NCBI GenBank assembly: GCA_035547515.1 | Contig: DASZUS010000071.1 | Span: forward strand, 1 to 64,000 | DNA from: DASZTV01 sp035547515 | Lineage (GTDB): Bacteria > Actinomycetota > Actinomycetes > JAFAQI01 | Direction of reading: 5' to 3' | Length of the DNA stretch: 64,000 bases | Shown here: positions 32,626 to 40,840 of the stretch, in pieces | Layout: each line of letters starts with the position of its first letter | How positions within the stretch are numbered: position 1 is the stretch's first letter | Notes under the pieces: generated by a model | Database searches by the model: none | Told to the model about the DNA's origin: nothing | What the model saw: only the letters and a program-made list of their open reading frames with translations | Position numbers and translations under genes: made by a program

Positions 32626-33216
32626 GTGGTGCTCGTGGCAGCTGATCTCGAGGAGATCGTCGACCTGCTCGAGGTAGGCGCGAGCGACCTCGACGCAGGC
32701 GGCGAGAACGGCGGCTTCAGCCTGCTCGACCACGGCCTGCAGTGCGCCCGGCTGGCGCGCGTCCGGCACCCCGACGATCTCGAGCTGCAGGTCGCCGCGC
32801 TGGTCCACGACATCGGCCAGACGCTGACCGACAACGACGAGGCCGCGCACGGCCGGGTCGGCGGGGAGTTCGTCGCGCCGGTGCTCGGGCCCCGCGTCGC
32901 GGCGCTCGTCGAGCTGCACGTGCCTGCGAAGCGCTACCTCGTCACGACGGACGCCGACTACTCCAGCCGGCTCTCGCCGGCAAGTGTCGCCAGCCTCGAG
33001 CTGCAGGGCGGCCGGATGACCGACGAGGAGGTCGCGGAGTTCGAGCGGCGCCCGTGGTCGAGCGACGCCGTGGTGCTGCGCCGGTACGACGAGTCGGCCA
33101 AAGTCGCGGGCGAGATGGTCGACCCGCTGGAGGCGTGGCTGCCGACGCTGCGCGAGGTCGCCGAGCGGGTGTCTTCCCGCGCAACTGTTCGGGGCGCCGC
33201 CCACGAAAGGTCGTGA
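32626..33216 (+). CDS. phosphonate-associated HD domain protein (PhnZ-like)
   Basis: A 196-residue HD protein. All six metal ligands of the mixed-valent di-iron oxygenase PhnZ can be placed: His36, His61, Asp62, His75, His98 and Asp155 (LLDHGLQCA, LVHDIG, ELHVPAKRYL, RRYDESAKV). PhnZ cleaves 1-hydroxy-2-aminoethylphosphonate to glycine and phosphate. The PhnZ substrate-loop tyrosine is not apparent here: the loop reads LDAGGENGGFSLLDH and is two residues longer, so substrate or chemistry may differ. It lies 5 bases after the phosphonatase-like gene. Confidence 0.82.
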   Translation: MVLVAADLEEIVDLLEVGASDLDAGGENGGFSLLDHGLQCARLARVRHPDDLELQVAALVHDIGQTLTDNDEAAHGRVGGEFVAPVLGPRVAALVELHVPAKRYLVTTDADYSSRLSPASVASLELQGGRMTDEEVAEFERRPWSSDAVVLRRYDESAKVAGEMVDPLEAWLPTLREVAERVSSRATVRGAAHERS

Positions 33217-33259
33217 GGCCTTCACCTGTTGGTCAATCGCCGCCAACAGTCTTCACGCC

Positions 33260-34441
33260 ATGACTTCAACCTTTGGTAAGCGACGCACAGTCGCTTCAAG
33301 CGCCGCTGGAGCGGCACTTCTCATCACCCTCGCGGCCTGCGGAAGCAGCAGCAGCGGGGGGTCCGCTGACGCCGGCGCCACCACGTCGCCGTCGACCGGC
33401 AGCACGGCCGACTGGTCGACCGTGCAGTCGGCTGCGGATGGGGGCGGGATGGATGCGCTCGTGGCGGCCGCCAAGGCGGAAGGCCAGCTGAACGTCATCA
33501 CGTTGCCGCGTGACTGGGCCAACTACGGCACCATCATGGACGACTTCACCAAGAAGTACGGCATCAAGATCAACGACGCGAACCCTGACGGCTCGTCGCA
33601 GGACGAGATCAACGCGATGCAGCAGCTCAAGGGACAGAGCCGCGCCCCTGACGTGCTCGACATGGGCACCTCCTTCGCGATCACCGCGGCCAACGAGAAC
33701 CTGCTCGCGCCGTACAAGGTCGCCACGTGGAACGACATCCCGGCCGCCGAGAAGGACTCGAACGGCATGTGGTGGGACGACTACGGCGGCTATGTCGCCA
33801 TCGGCTACGACTCGAACAAGGTCAAGACCCCGCCGACGTCGTTCAAGGATCTGCTCAACCCCGAGTACAAGAACGAGGTCGGCATCAACGGCAACCCGAC
33901 GCAGGCATCCGCGGCGTTCTCGGCCGTGTACGCCGCGGCGCTCGCCAACGGTGGCTCGTTCGACAACATCCAGCCGGGCATCGACTACTTCAAGAAGCTC
34001 AAGGACGCCGGCAACTTCGTCCCGGTGACCGCGAGCGCGACGACGGTGCAGCAGGGACAGACGCCGATCGTCATCTGGTGGGACTACCTCCTGGCCTCTG
34101 AGATCCAGAGCCAGGTGCCGTCCTTCAAGATCGTGATCCCGAGCGACGGCCACTACGCGGCGTACTACACGCAGGCCATCAGCGCGTCGGCACCGGATCC
34201 GGCGGCGGCGCGGCTCTGGGAGGAGTACCTCTACTCGCAGGAGGGCCAGAACCTCTGGCTGCAGGGTCACGCTCGCCCGGCCGAGCTCGACACCCTGGTC
34301 AGCGACGGCACCGTCGACCAGGCGGCGTACAAGTCGCTTCCGGCCGCACCTGCCGGCGCGATCACGTTCCCGTCTCCCGCTCAGGCCACCAAGGCCCAGG
34401 ACCTGGTCAACAAGGAGTGGGCGACCGAGGTCGGCAGCTGA
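33260..34441 (+). CDS. ABC transporter substrate-binding lipoprotein (2-aminoethylphosphonate type)
   Basis: A 393-residue lipoprotein. The signal peptide ends in lipobox LAAC (Cys27) followed by a Ser/Gly/Thr linker. The body is a type II periplasmic-binding fold like those for iron(III), spermidine and aminoethylphosphonate (LNVITLPRDWANYGTIMDDF, APDVLDMGTSFAITAANENL). Its place between phosphonate-catabolic enzymes and two permeases points to an aminophosphonate ligand; this is contextual. Anchored outside the membrane. Confidence 0.87.
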   Translation: MTSTFGKRRTVASSAAGAALLITLAACGSSSSGGSADAGATTSPSTGSTADWSTVQSAADGGGMDALVAAAKAEGQLNVITLPRDWANYGTIMDDFTKKYGIKINDANPDGSSQDEINAMQQLKGQSRAPDVLDMGTSFAITAANENLLAPYKVATWNDIPAAEKDSNGMWWDDYGGYVAIGYDSNKVKTPPTSFKDLLNPEYKNEVGINGNPTQASAAFSAVYAAALANGGSFDNIQPGIDYFKKLKDAGNFVPVTASATTVQQGQTPIVIWWDYLLASEIQSQVPSFKIVIPSDGHYAAYYTQAISASAPDPAAARLWEEYLYSQEGQNLWLQGHARPAELDTLVSDGTVDQAAYKSLPAAPAGAITFPSPAQATKAQDLVNKEWATEVGS

Positions 34442-34444
34442 CGG

Positions 34445-35350
34445 ATGTCGGCTGTCGTCACTGACGGCGCCCCGCGGCTCGCGCGGCGGCGCCCGGCCCT
34501 CAAAGGGTTGGGCGCCGCCGGCGGGCTGCTCCCGTTCGGCGCGTACGTCACGATCTTCCTGCTCGTCCCGGCCGTCGCCGTCGTCGTTGGCGCATTCCGC
34601 TCGCCGACCGGCCAGGCGACGCTGCACAACCTGCATCTCGCGACGCAGAGCCAGTACCGCAAGGGCTACGAGACCAGCATCGAGCTGTCGATCATCGCCT
34701 CGGTGTTGCCGGCGATCCTCGGCTTCCTGATCGCGCGGTCCATCCACCGCGCGCCCGCGGAGTCCTTCCTGCGCCGCCTTGTGGTGTCGCTGTCCGGCGT
34801 CTTCGCGAACTTTGGCGGAGTCCCGCTGGCGTTCCTGTTCATCAGCACGGTTGGCAACACCGGCCTGCTGACGAAGTGGCTCAGCGACATCCACTTCGAC
34901 CTGTACGGCGACACCGGCTTCAACCTCTACGGCAAGTCCGGCGTCGTGCTCGTCTACCTCTACTTCCAGATCCCGCTCATGGTGCTGGTGATCCTCCCGG
35001 CGCTCGAGGGCCTGACGCCCTCGTGGCGTGAGGCATCGGACAACCTCGGCGGCAGCACGCTGGACTACTGGCGACACGTGGGAGGCCCGGCACTGGCCCC
35101 GTCCGTGCTCGGCGCCACCCTGCTGCTGTTCGGCAGCGCCTTCTCGGCTTATGCCACTGCCGAGGCGCTGACCAGCGGCACCATCGCGCTCACGCCGATC
35201 CAGATCGGCGCGTTCCTCAACGGCAACGTGCTGCCCGGCCAGGAGAACGTCGGCAAGGCGCTGGCCACCGGCATGCTGCTGATCATCGGTGCCGTCATGG
35301 TCGTCTATGTCCTGCTGCAGCGCCGCGCCGCGAAGTGGTCGCAGACGTGA
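34445..35350 (+). CDS. ABC transporter permease 1 (phosphonate module)
   Basis: A 301-residue binding-protein-dependent permease with about six spans, from FGAYVTIFLLVPAVAVVVGA to ATGMLLIIGAVMVVYVLLQ. The EAA loop that contacts the ATPase is visible as SWREASDNLGGSTLDYWRHV. It starts 3 bases after the binding protein and overlaps the second permease by 4 bases (GTGA at 35347-35350). Confidence 0.9.
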   Translation: MSAVVTDGAPRLARRRPALKGLGAAGGLLPFGAYVTIFLLVPAVAVVVGAFRSPTGQATLHNLHLATQSQYRKGYETSIELSIIASVLPAILGFLIARSIHRAPAESFLRRLVVSLSGVFANFGGVPLAFLFISTVGNTGLLTKWLSDIHFDLYGDTGFNLYGKSGVVLVYLYFQIPLMVLVILPALEGLTPSWREASDNLGGSTLDYWRHVGGPALAPSVLGATLLLFGSAFSAYATAEALTSGTIALTPIQIGAFLNGNVLPGQENVGKALATGMLLIIGAVMVVYVLLQRRAAKWSQT

Positions 35351-36201
35351 CCGCGCCGGAGCTGGGCCTTCGCGGGATCGCGACCGAGCTGAACACCCCG
35401 CCGCGGACGCGGGCCCGCAGCAGAGCGCGCTCGATCGGCCGCGGCAACGTCACGCACATCATCGTGCTGACCCTGACGGCGGTGTACTTCCTGCTCCCGC
35501 TCTACGCCGCGGGCAAGTTCGCCCTCACCGTCGACGGTCACTTCAGCTGGGCCGGCCTGAAGGGCATCTCGAAGCAGGACGGCTTCAAGGACGCGTTCGT
35601 TCTGTCGTTCAAGCTCGCGCTCGTCACGACGCTGATCTCCTTGGCCCTCATGGTTCCGACGGCGGTGCTCGTGCACCTGCGGTTTCCGAACCTGCGGCGG
35701 TTCTTCGACGGGCTGACGCTGCTGCCGATCGTGATCCCGCCGGTCGTGCTGATCGTCGGCGTGCTGCAGGTCGCGCCGCAGAAGCTCAAGGGGACGCCGT
35801 ACCTGCTCGCGCTCGAGTACGTCGTACTCGCGATGCCGTTCATGTACCGCTCGCTCGACGCCGGCCTGCGGTCGTTCGACCTGCGCACGATCGTCGACGC
35901 GTCGCGGTCGCTCGGCGGCGGATGGCTCTCCACGCTGTGGCACGTGCTGTTGCCGAACCTGCGCTCGGCGGTGCTGTCCGGCGTCGTGCTCACCGTCGCG
36001 CTCGTGCTCGGCGAATACACGATGGCCACGCTCGACCAGTACACGACGTTTCCCGTTTGGATCGTCTACAACGACCAGTCGTCGTCGCAGACGAGTGTGG
36101 CGGCGTCGTTGCTCGCGCTGCTGGTGACCTGGCTGGTCCTGATCATCATCGCCGCCTTCGGCGGACAGCGGCGTGGCCGCGGCAATCGAGAGGAAGCGTG
36201 A
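35347..36201 (+). CDS. ABC transporter permease 2 (phosphonate module)
   Basis: A 284-residue permease from GTG 35347, with six spans starting at HIIVLTLTAVYFLLPLYAA. The EAA-like loop reads TIVDASRSLGGGWLSTLWHV. It forms a heterodimer with permease 1. Its TGA overlaps the ATG of the ATPase gene (TGATG at 36199-36203). Confidence 0.9.
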   Translation: MTAPELGLRGIATELNTPPRTRARSRARSIGRGNVTHIIVLTLTAVYFLLPLYAAGKFALTVDGHFSWAGLKGISKQDGFKDAFVLSFKLALVTTLISLALMVPTAVLVHLRFPNLRRFFDGLTLLPIVIPPVVLIVGVLQVAPQKLKGTPYLLALEYVVLAMPFMYRSLDAGLRSFDLRTIVDASRSLGGGWLSTLWHVLLPNLRSAVLSGVVLTVALVLGEYTMATLDQYTTFPVWIVYNDQSSSQTSVAASLLALLVTWLVLIIIAAFGGQRRGRGNREEA

Positions 36202-37325
36202 TGACCGAGGTGACCACGGGATCGTCGGCGGACCGGCGTACGGCGGCGGCGACGAGTCCCGCTCCACTGATCGCGACCGCGGCCGAAGGCGGTGCGCATG
36301 TCGAGTTCGTCGGCGTGACGCGCAGCTTCGGCCAGACCCGCGCGCTCGACGGGCTGACTGTCGACATCGCCCCGGGTGAGCTGCTTGCGCTGCTCGGTCC
36401 ATCCGGGTGCGGCAAGACAACCGCGCTGCGCGTCCTCGCGGGCTTCGAGCACGCCGACGCCGGCCAGGTCATGGTCGACGGCCGCGACGTCATCGCGGTC
36501 CCCGCGCGCAAGCGCGACATGGGGATGGTGTTCCAGAGCTACAGCCTGTTCCCGACGATGACGGCGTTGGACAACGTCGCGTACGGCCTGCGGCTGCGCA
36601 AGCAGTCCGGCCCGGTACGACGCCATGCGGCGCAGGAGCTGCTCGACATGGTCGGCCTGGCCCCGCAGGCGAAGCGCTACCCGCACCAGATGTCCGGCGG
36701 CCAGCAGCAGCGCGTGGCACTCGCCCGCGCGCTCGCGATCGAGCCGCGGGTGCTGCTGCTCGACGAGCCGCTGTCCGCGCTCGACGCGAAGGTGCGCATC
36801 GCATTGCGCGACCAGATTCGCGCACTCCAGCAGCGGCTCGGGACGACCACGCTGTTCGTCACCCACGACCAGGAAGAGGCGCTGTCGATGGCTGACCGCG
36901 TCGGCGTCATGCGCAACGGGCGGCTCGAGCAGGTCGCCTCGCCGACCGAGCTCTACACGCAGCCGGCGACGCCGTTCGTCGCGGAGTTCGTCGGCACCAT
37001 GAACCGCATCCCGGGCCAGACAGCCGACCAGCAGGTCATGGTCCTCGGCAGCACGGTGCCGTTCACCGGGCCGCCCGAAGCCCGCGGGGTCGTCGACGTA
37101 CTCGTCCGCCCAGAGGGTCTCGCGGTGACCCCCGACCGCAACGGCGACGCGATCGTCACCTCGCACAGCTTCCGCGGTGCCGTCACCCGGCTCGGGGTGC
37201 AGCTGTCGGGTGACAGTGCGGTCTGGGTCGACCTGTCCAGCGACGCTGCGTCGACGATTACGCCAGGGGACCCGGTCAGGGTCACGTTGACGGCGACCCG
37301 GGTGCTGGTCGACGTCCCGCAGTGA
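36201..37325 (+). CDS. ABC transporter ATP-binding protein (phosphonate module)
   Basis: A 374-residue ATPase starting at ATG 36201; a longer open frame upstream runs over permease 2 and is not real. Walker A GPSGCGKTT (~73-81), Q-loop MVFQSYSLFP, signature MSGGQQQRVALARALA, Walker B VLLLDEPLSALD and a C-terminal TOBE-like domain place it with the MOI/spermidine-iron type importers. It is preceded by ~35 variable residues. It completes the importer. Confidence 0.92.
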   Translation: MTEVTTGSSADRRTAAATSPAPLIATAAEGGAHVEFVGVTRSFGQTRALDGLTVDIAPGELLALLGPSGCGKTTALRVLAGFEHADAGQVMVDGRDVIAVPARKRDMGMVFQSYSLFPTMTALDNVAYGLRLRKQSGPVRRHAAQELLDMVGLAPQAKRYPHQMSGGQQQRVALARALAIEPRVLLLDEPLSALDAKVRIALRDQIRALQQRLGTTTLFVTHDQEEALSMADRVGVMRNGRLEQVASPTELYTQPATPFVAEFVGTMNRIPGQTADQQVMVLGSTVPFTGPPEARGVVDVLVRPEGLAVTPDRNGDAIVTSHSFRGAVTRLGVQLSGDSAVWVDLSSDAASTITPGDPVRVTLTATRVLVDVPQ

Positions 37326-37332
37326 TGGCGCA

Positions 37333-38904
37333 GTGACGACGGCGCAGCGCCGGTTGGTGCCGGGCGTTCCCGATACCGAGGGCTACCGCAGCCTCGAACC
37401 GGCTCCGGGCGAGCTGCACCAGGTCCGGGCCGAACCGGGCGTCGAGCTGCCCGAGGACTGGCAGGACCGCGCAGTGCCGCTGCTCGTCCTCGCGCAGCTG
37501 TCGGACCTGCACATCATGGATGCCCAGTCTCCCGCCCGCTTCGAGCTGATCGACCGGTACGCCGACCCGGGCTCGCCGTGGCGCGACGAGCTCCCCGAGA
37601 TCGGGATGTACCGGCCGCAGGAGCCGTTCACCACCCACGTTCTTGAGGCGATGGTCCACGCCGTCAACGCGGTCACAGCCGCGCCGATCTCCCGCGCACC
37701 CGTCGACCTGGTGGTCGTCACCGGCGACATGACCGACAACGCGCAGGTCAACGAGCTGCGCAACTACATCGGGCTGCTCGACGGGGGAGCCGTCATCGAG
37801 CCGGGTTCCGGAGACCCGTCCCGCTGGGAAGGTGTCGGCGGCGGGCTCGACGATGACGAGCGCTTCTGGCATCCCGAAGGTGCGTGCGGCGACCTTGCGG
37901 CGGGTCGGGGCTTCCCTGTCGTGCGCGGCCTGCTCGCTGCTGCGACGGCGCCGTTTCGTTCCACTGGCCTGACCGCGCCGTGGCTTGCGGTGCACGGCAA
38001 CCACGACCTGCTGATCCAGGGCACGGTACCCAGCACCGGGAGGTACTCCGCGATCTCGACCGGCGCCGACAAGGCGATCGCACCGCCCGCGGATCTGCAC
38101 GCGGTCCAGCTCGTGGAGGCGCTCTACGCCTGCGAGACGCAGGCGCTCGACCTGCTCGCCGGATCGCGATGGATCACCGTCACGCCCGATCCGGACCGAC
38201 GCCACGTGACCCGGGCCGAGCACGTCGCAGCCCACCTCGACTCAGCGGGCGCGCCTGCCGGGCACGGGTACACCGCGCGCAACCTGGAGACGGGCACGGC
38301 GTACTACGTCTGGGACGCCGAGGCGGCGCGATGCATCGTCCTGGACACGGTCAACGAGCACGGCGGCTGGCAAGGCTCGATCGACCGTGAGCAGCTCGCC
38401 TGGCTCGAGTCGGTGCTCGAGGCGAGCGCGGACCGGCCGGTCGTGCTGTTCAGCCATCACCCGCTCGAGACGTTCATCAACGGCCGTCATCCGGACGGCG
38501 CGCCCTCGCGCGTGCTGGCAGACGAGCTGCGGGAGCTGGTGCTGCGCTATCCATGCGTCGTCGCGTGGGTCAACGGTCACACCCACGAGCACCGGATCTC
38601 GGCGGAGCGGCGTGCCGACGGGTCAGTCGCGTGGTGGCAGATCACCACCGCCTCGCATATCGACTGGCCTCAGCAGTCGCGCATCGTCGAGCTGCTGCGG
38701 GTCGACGACCTGCTCGTCATCGCCTGCACCGTGGTGGACCACGCCGGCGAGCTCGGCTGGTCACAGCGGGTCGACCCGCTCGGACTTGCCGGGCTGTCCC
38801 GGGAGATCGCGGCCAACAACTGGCAGTGCCCGGCGGGCGCGCCGGGCGATGGTGCGGGCGCTCCCGAGGACCGCAACGCACTCCTCCTGAGCCGGCTGCC
38901 CTAG
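37333..38904 (+). CDS. TIGR03767-type metallophosphoesterase
   Basis: A 523-residue calcineurin-like phosphoesterase from GTG 37333. Metal ligands are in LAQLSDLHIMDAQSP, VVVTGDMTDNAQ, AVHGNHDLLI, LFSHHPLETF and WVNGHTHEHR, i.e. the complete D-x-H / GD / GNHD / GH-x-H set. It has no obvious signal peptide. This actinobacterial family has no established substrate. It sits 7 bases after the ATPase gene at the end of the phosphonate unit, so a role on a phosphate or phosphonate mono- or diester is plausible. Confidence 0.85.
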   Translation: MTTAQRRLVPGVPDTEGYRSLEPAPGELHQVRAEPGVELPEDWQDRAVPLLVLAQLSDLHIMDAQSPARFELIDRYADPGSPWRDELPEIGMYRPQEPFTTHVLEAMVHAVNAVTAAPISRAPVDLVVVTGDMTDNAQVNELRNYIGLLDGGAVIEPGSGDPSRWEGVGGGLDDDERFWHPEGACGDLAAGRGFPVVRGLLAAATAPFRSTGLTAPWLAVHGNHDLLIQGTVPSTGRYSAISTGADKAIAPPADLHAVQLVEALYACETQALDLLAGSRWITVTPDPDRRHVTRAEHVAAHLDSAGAPAGHGYTARNLETGTAYYVWDAEAARCIVLDTVNEHGGWQGSIDREQLAWLESVLEASADRPVVLFSHHPLETFINGRHPDGAPSRVLADELRELVLRYPCVVAWVNGHTHEHRISAERRADGSVAWWQITTASHIDWPQQSRIVELLRVDDLLVIACTVVDHAGELGWSQRVDPLGLAGLSREIAANNWQCPAGAPGDGAGAPEDRNALLLSRLP

Positions 38905-38933
38905 CAGCGTGAAGCGCCCGGTCCTGCCCGCTC

Positions 38934-39563
38934 TCAGCTTTCGGCGTTCTCTGTCTCGTCCTCGGCGAGGATGCGGTAGAGCTCACGACGCGTGCCGCGC
39001 AGCACCTCGGCGGCGCGCTCGACCTGGACCTCCGTGCCCGCGGAAGCCACCTGCTTGGTCGCAGCCATCACCTGGCCGAGGAGCTCACGCAGCTGGCTGA
39101 ACCCGCCACGGGCGCCACGAGCCGCGGCCTCCCACGGAAGCGGACCCTCGCCACGCCCGTCCGCGGCTTCGCGGCCAGAGGGAGTCAGCGAGAAGACCCG
39201 CTTGCCCTCGCTCTCCGTCGCGGTGACGAGGCCCTGGTCCTGCAGCAGCTGCAGAGCGGGGTAGACCGAGCCAGGACTCGGGGTCCACGCGCCGCCGCTG
39301 CGCTCCGCCAGTTCCTGGATGATCTGGTAGCCGTGCATCGGTTCCTCGGCGAGCAGCGCAAGGACAGCTGCGCGTACGTCACCGCGACCCGCGCGGTGAC
39401 CGGAGTCGAACCGGCGCCCGCCGAAGTCCCAGTCGTGGTGGCGACCGCCGCCGTGACGGTGGGCATGGCGCTCGACGCGACCTTCGCCGTGCCATGAGCG
39501 GGGGTGGCGGCGGGTCCCCACGGTGTCGCCGTCGTGATGGTCATGATGGTGGTGATGTCTCAA
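38934..39563 (-). CDS. PadR family regulator with histidine-rich N-terminus
   Basis: A 209-residue protein. TTG 39563 is chosen because GAGGAG lies 6 bases upstream. The first ~50 residues are packed with histidine (LRHHHHHDHHDGD, then HGEGRVERHAHRHGGGRHHD), likely metal binding. The PadR winged helix follows (DVRAAVLALLAEEPMHGYQI, PSPGSVYPALQLLQDQGLV) and a C-terminal dimerisation helix ends the protein. It probably represses itself at 39630-39639. A cation-efflux gene lies ~385 bases away on the other strand, so metal sensing is a reasonable inference. Confidence 0.85.
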   Translation of the reverse strand: MRHHHHHDHHDGDTVGTRRHPRSWHGEGRVERHAHRHGGGRHHDWDFGGRRFDSGHRAGRGDVRAAVLALLAEEPMHGYQIIQELAERSGGAWTPSPGSVYPALQLLQDQGLVTATESEGKRVFSLTPSGREAADGRGEGPLPWEAAARGARGGFSQLRELLGQVMAATKQVASAGTEVQVERAAEVLRGTRRELYRILAEDETENAES

Positions 39564-39629
39564 TGCAAGCTCCTCTGTTGTGGTTCCGAGCGGCGGGTCA
39601 GGAAGATTCCGATGTCTCACAACCGCTCG

Positions 39630-39639
39630 CGATATATCG
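39630..39639. promoter_or_regulatory. candidate PadR operator
   Basis: CGATATATCG is a perfect palindrome 67 bases upstream of the padR start in an otherwise GC-rich region. AT-rich ATAT-centred dyads are usual for PadR-family sites (for example ATGT-N8-ACAT or ATATAT cores). Probably the autoregulatory site; not proven. Confidence 0.5.
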
Positions 39640-39682
39640 GAAACTACAGCACAACAGGCTCGCGATCAAGGGGGCGGCAGAC

Positions 39683-39883
39683 CTACCTGCTGGGCTGGGG
39701 AAGGTGGCAATGCACCTTCGGGTTCGCGCCGACGTAGTTGAGCGGCCCGGCGAAGATGGTCGCCGCGATCGTTCCGGCCTTCGCGCAGGACTCGGCGTTG
39801 CCGTGGTAGTAGTGGCGCTGCCAGCCGGCAAGCGCGCCGATCAGCAGCCAGATGACGACCAGCGTCGGCAGGATCCGGAACAT
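39683..39883 (-). CDS. small membrane-anchored protein
   Basis: A 66-residue protein from ATG 39883. It has one N-terminal span (ILPTLVVIWLLIGALAGW) and a short external tail with two cysteines (ESCAKAG and KVHCHLP) that could pair. No family recognised. It lies between padR and the divergent cation-efflux gene. Confidence 0.55.
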   Translation of the reverse strand: MFRILPTLVVIWLLIGALAGWQRHYYHGNAESCAKAGTIAATIFAGPLNYVGANPKVHCHLPQPSR

Positions 39884-39948
39884 GATCAATCTCTGCCCCG
39901 CGGGTCCGCCGAGGTAACCCGTCACGGCCCGCGTGCCACCATCGGACG

Positions 39949-40827
39949 GTGACGCGCGACGACCGGCTGCTTGTCTTCGGCACCGCGTTGCTTGCCGTGT
40001 TTGTCGCGGTCGAGGTCGTCGTTGCGCTGCTCGTGCACTCGCTCGCTCTCCTGGCCGACGCAGGTCACCTCGTCACCGACGTCATCGCTTTGGGGGCCGC
40101 AGCCGTCGCGGCACGCCTCGCGCGCCGGCCCGCGACCGGCCATTGGACGTTCGGCCTGGCGCGCGCCGAGGTGCTCTCCGCCGCGGTCAGCGGTGTCACG
40201 CTCGCCGTCGTCGCGGTGATCGTCGCGGTCGAGGCGATCCGCCGCCTGGTCGCGCCCTCCCACCCGGACGGAAAGGCGATGATCATCGTCGGCGCGGTCG
40301 GCCTGGTGGTGAACCTCCTCGTCATTCTCCTGCTGTCACGCACCGAGCGCAGGTCCATGAACATCGCGGGTGCAATGGCGCACGCTGCTACCGACGCGTT
40401 CGGCTTCGCCGCCTCGATCGCCGCGGGAGCGGTCATCGTCGGGACCGGCTGGCGTCGGGCCGACCCGGTCGCTTCGCTGCTGCTCGTCGTCGTTCTGCTG
40501 CAGTCGGCCCGCAAGCTGCTGCGCGACTCCGGGCGGGTCCTGCTCGAGGCCGCACCGACCGATGTCGACCTTGCGCTGGTTCGTGAGCACCTGCTCGACA
40601 CGTCGTACGTCGTCGACGTGCACGACCTGCACGTCTGGACCGTGACGTCGGGCCTGCCGGCGCTGTCGGTGCACGTCGTCATCAATGACGACTGCTTCAC
40701 CAGTGGCCGGGCGCCGGCGTTGCTCGACGAGCTGCAGGCCTGCCTCGCCGGCCACTTCGATGTCGAGCACTCGACCTTCCAGCTGGAGCCCGCCGGGCAC
40801 AGCGACCACGAGCCTGCGCTGCATTGA
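39949..40827 (+). CDS. cation diffusion facilitator (CDF) efflux protein
   Basis: A 292-residue transporter from GTG 39949. Six spans; the metal-site motifs are ADAGHLVTD in helix 2 (Asp37, His40, Asp44) and AHAATDAFG in helix 5 (His, Asp), typical of zinc/cobalt/cadmium proton antiporters of the CzcD type. The cytoplasmic C-terminal domain (VHDLHVWTVTSGLPALSVHV) is complete. It lies near a His-rich PadR regulator. Confidence 0.93.
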   Translation: MTRDDRLLVFGTALLAVFVAVEVVVALLVHSLALLADAGHLVTDVIALGAAAVAARLARRPATGHWTFGLARAEVLSAAVSGVTLAVVAVIVAVEAIRRLVAPSHPDGKAMIIVGAVGLVVNLLVILLLSRTERRSMNIAGAMAHAATDAFGFAASIAAGAVIVGTGWRRADPVASLLLVVVLLQSARKLLRDSGRVLLEAAPTDVDLALVREHLLDTSYVVDVHDLHVWTVTSGLPALSVHVVINDDCFTSGRAPALLDELQACLAGHFDVEHSTFQLEPAGHSDHEPALH

Positions 40828-40840
40828 GGGCTGCGTCGCG

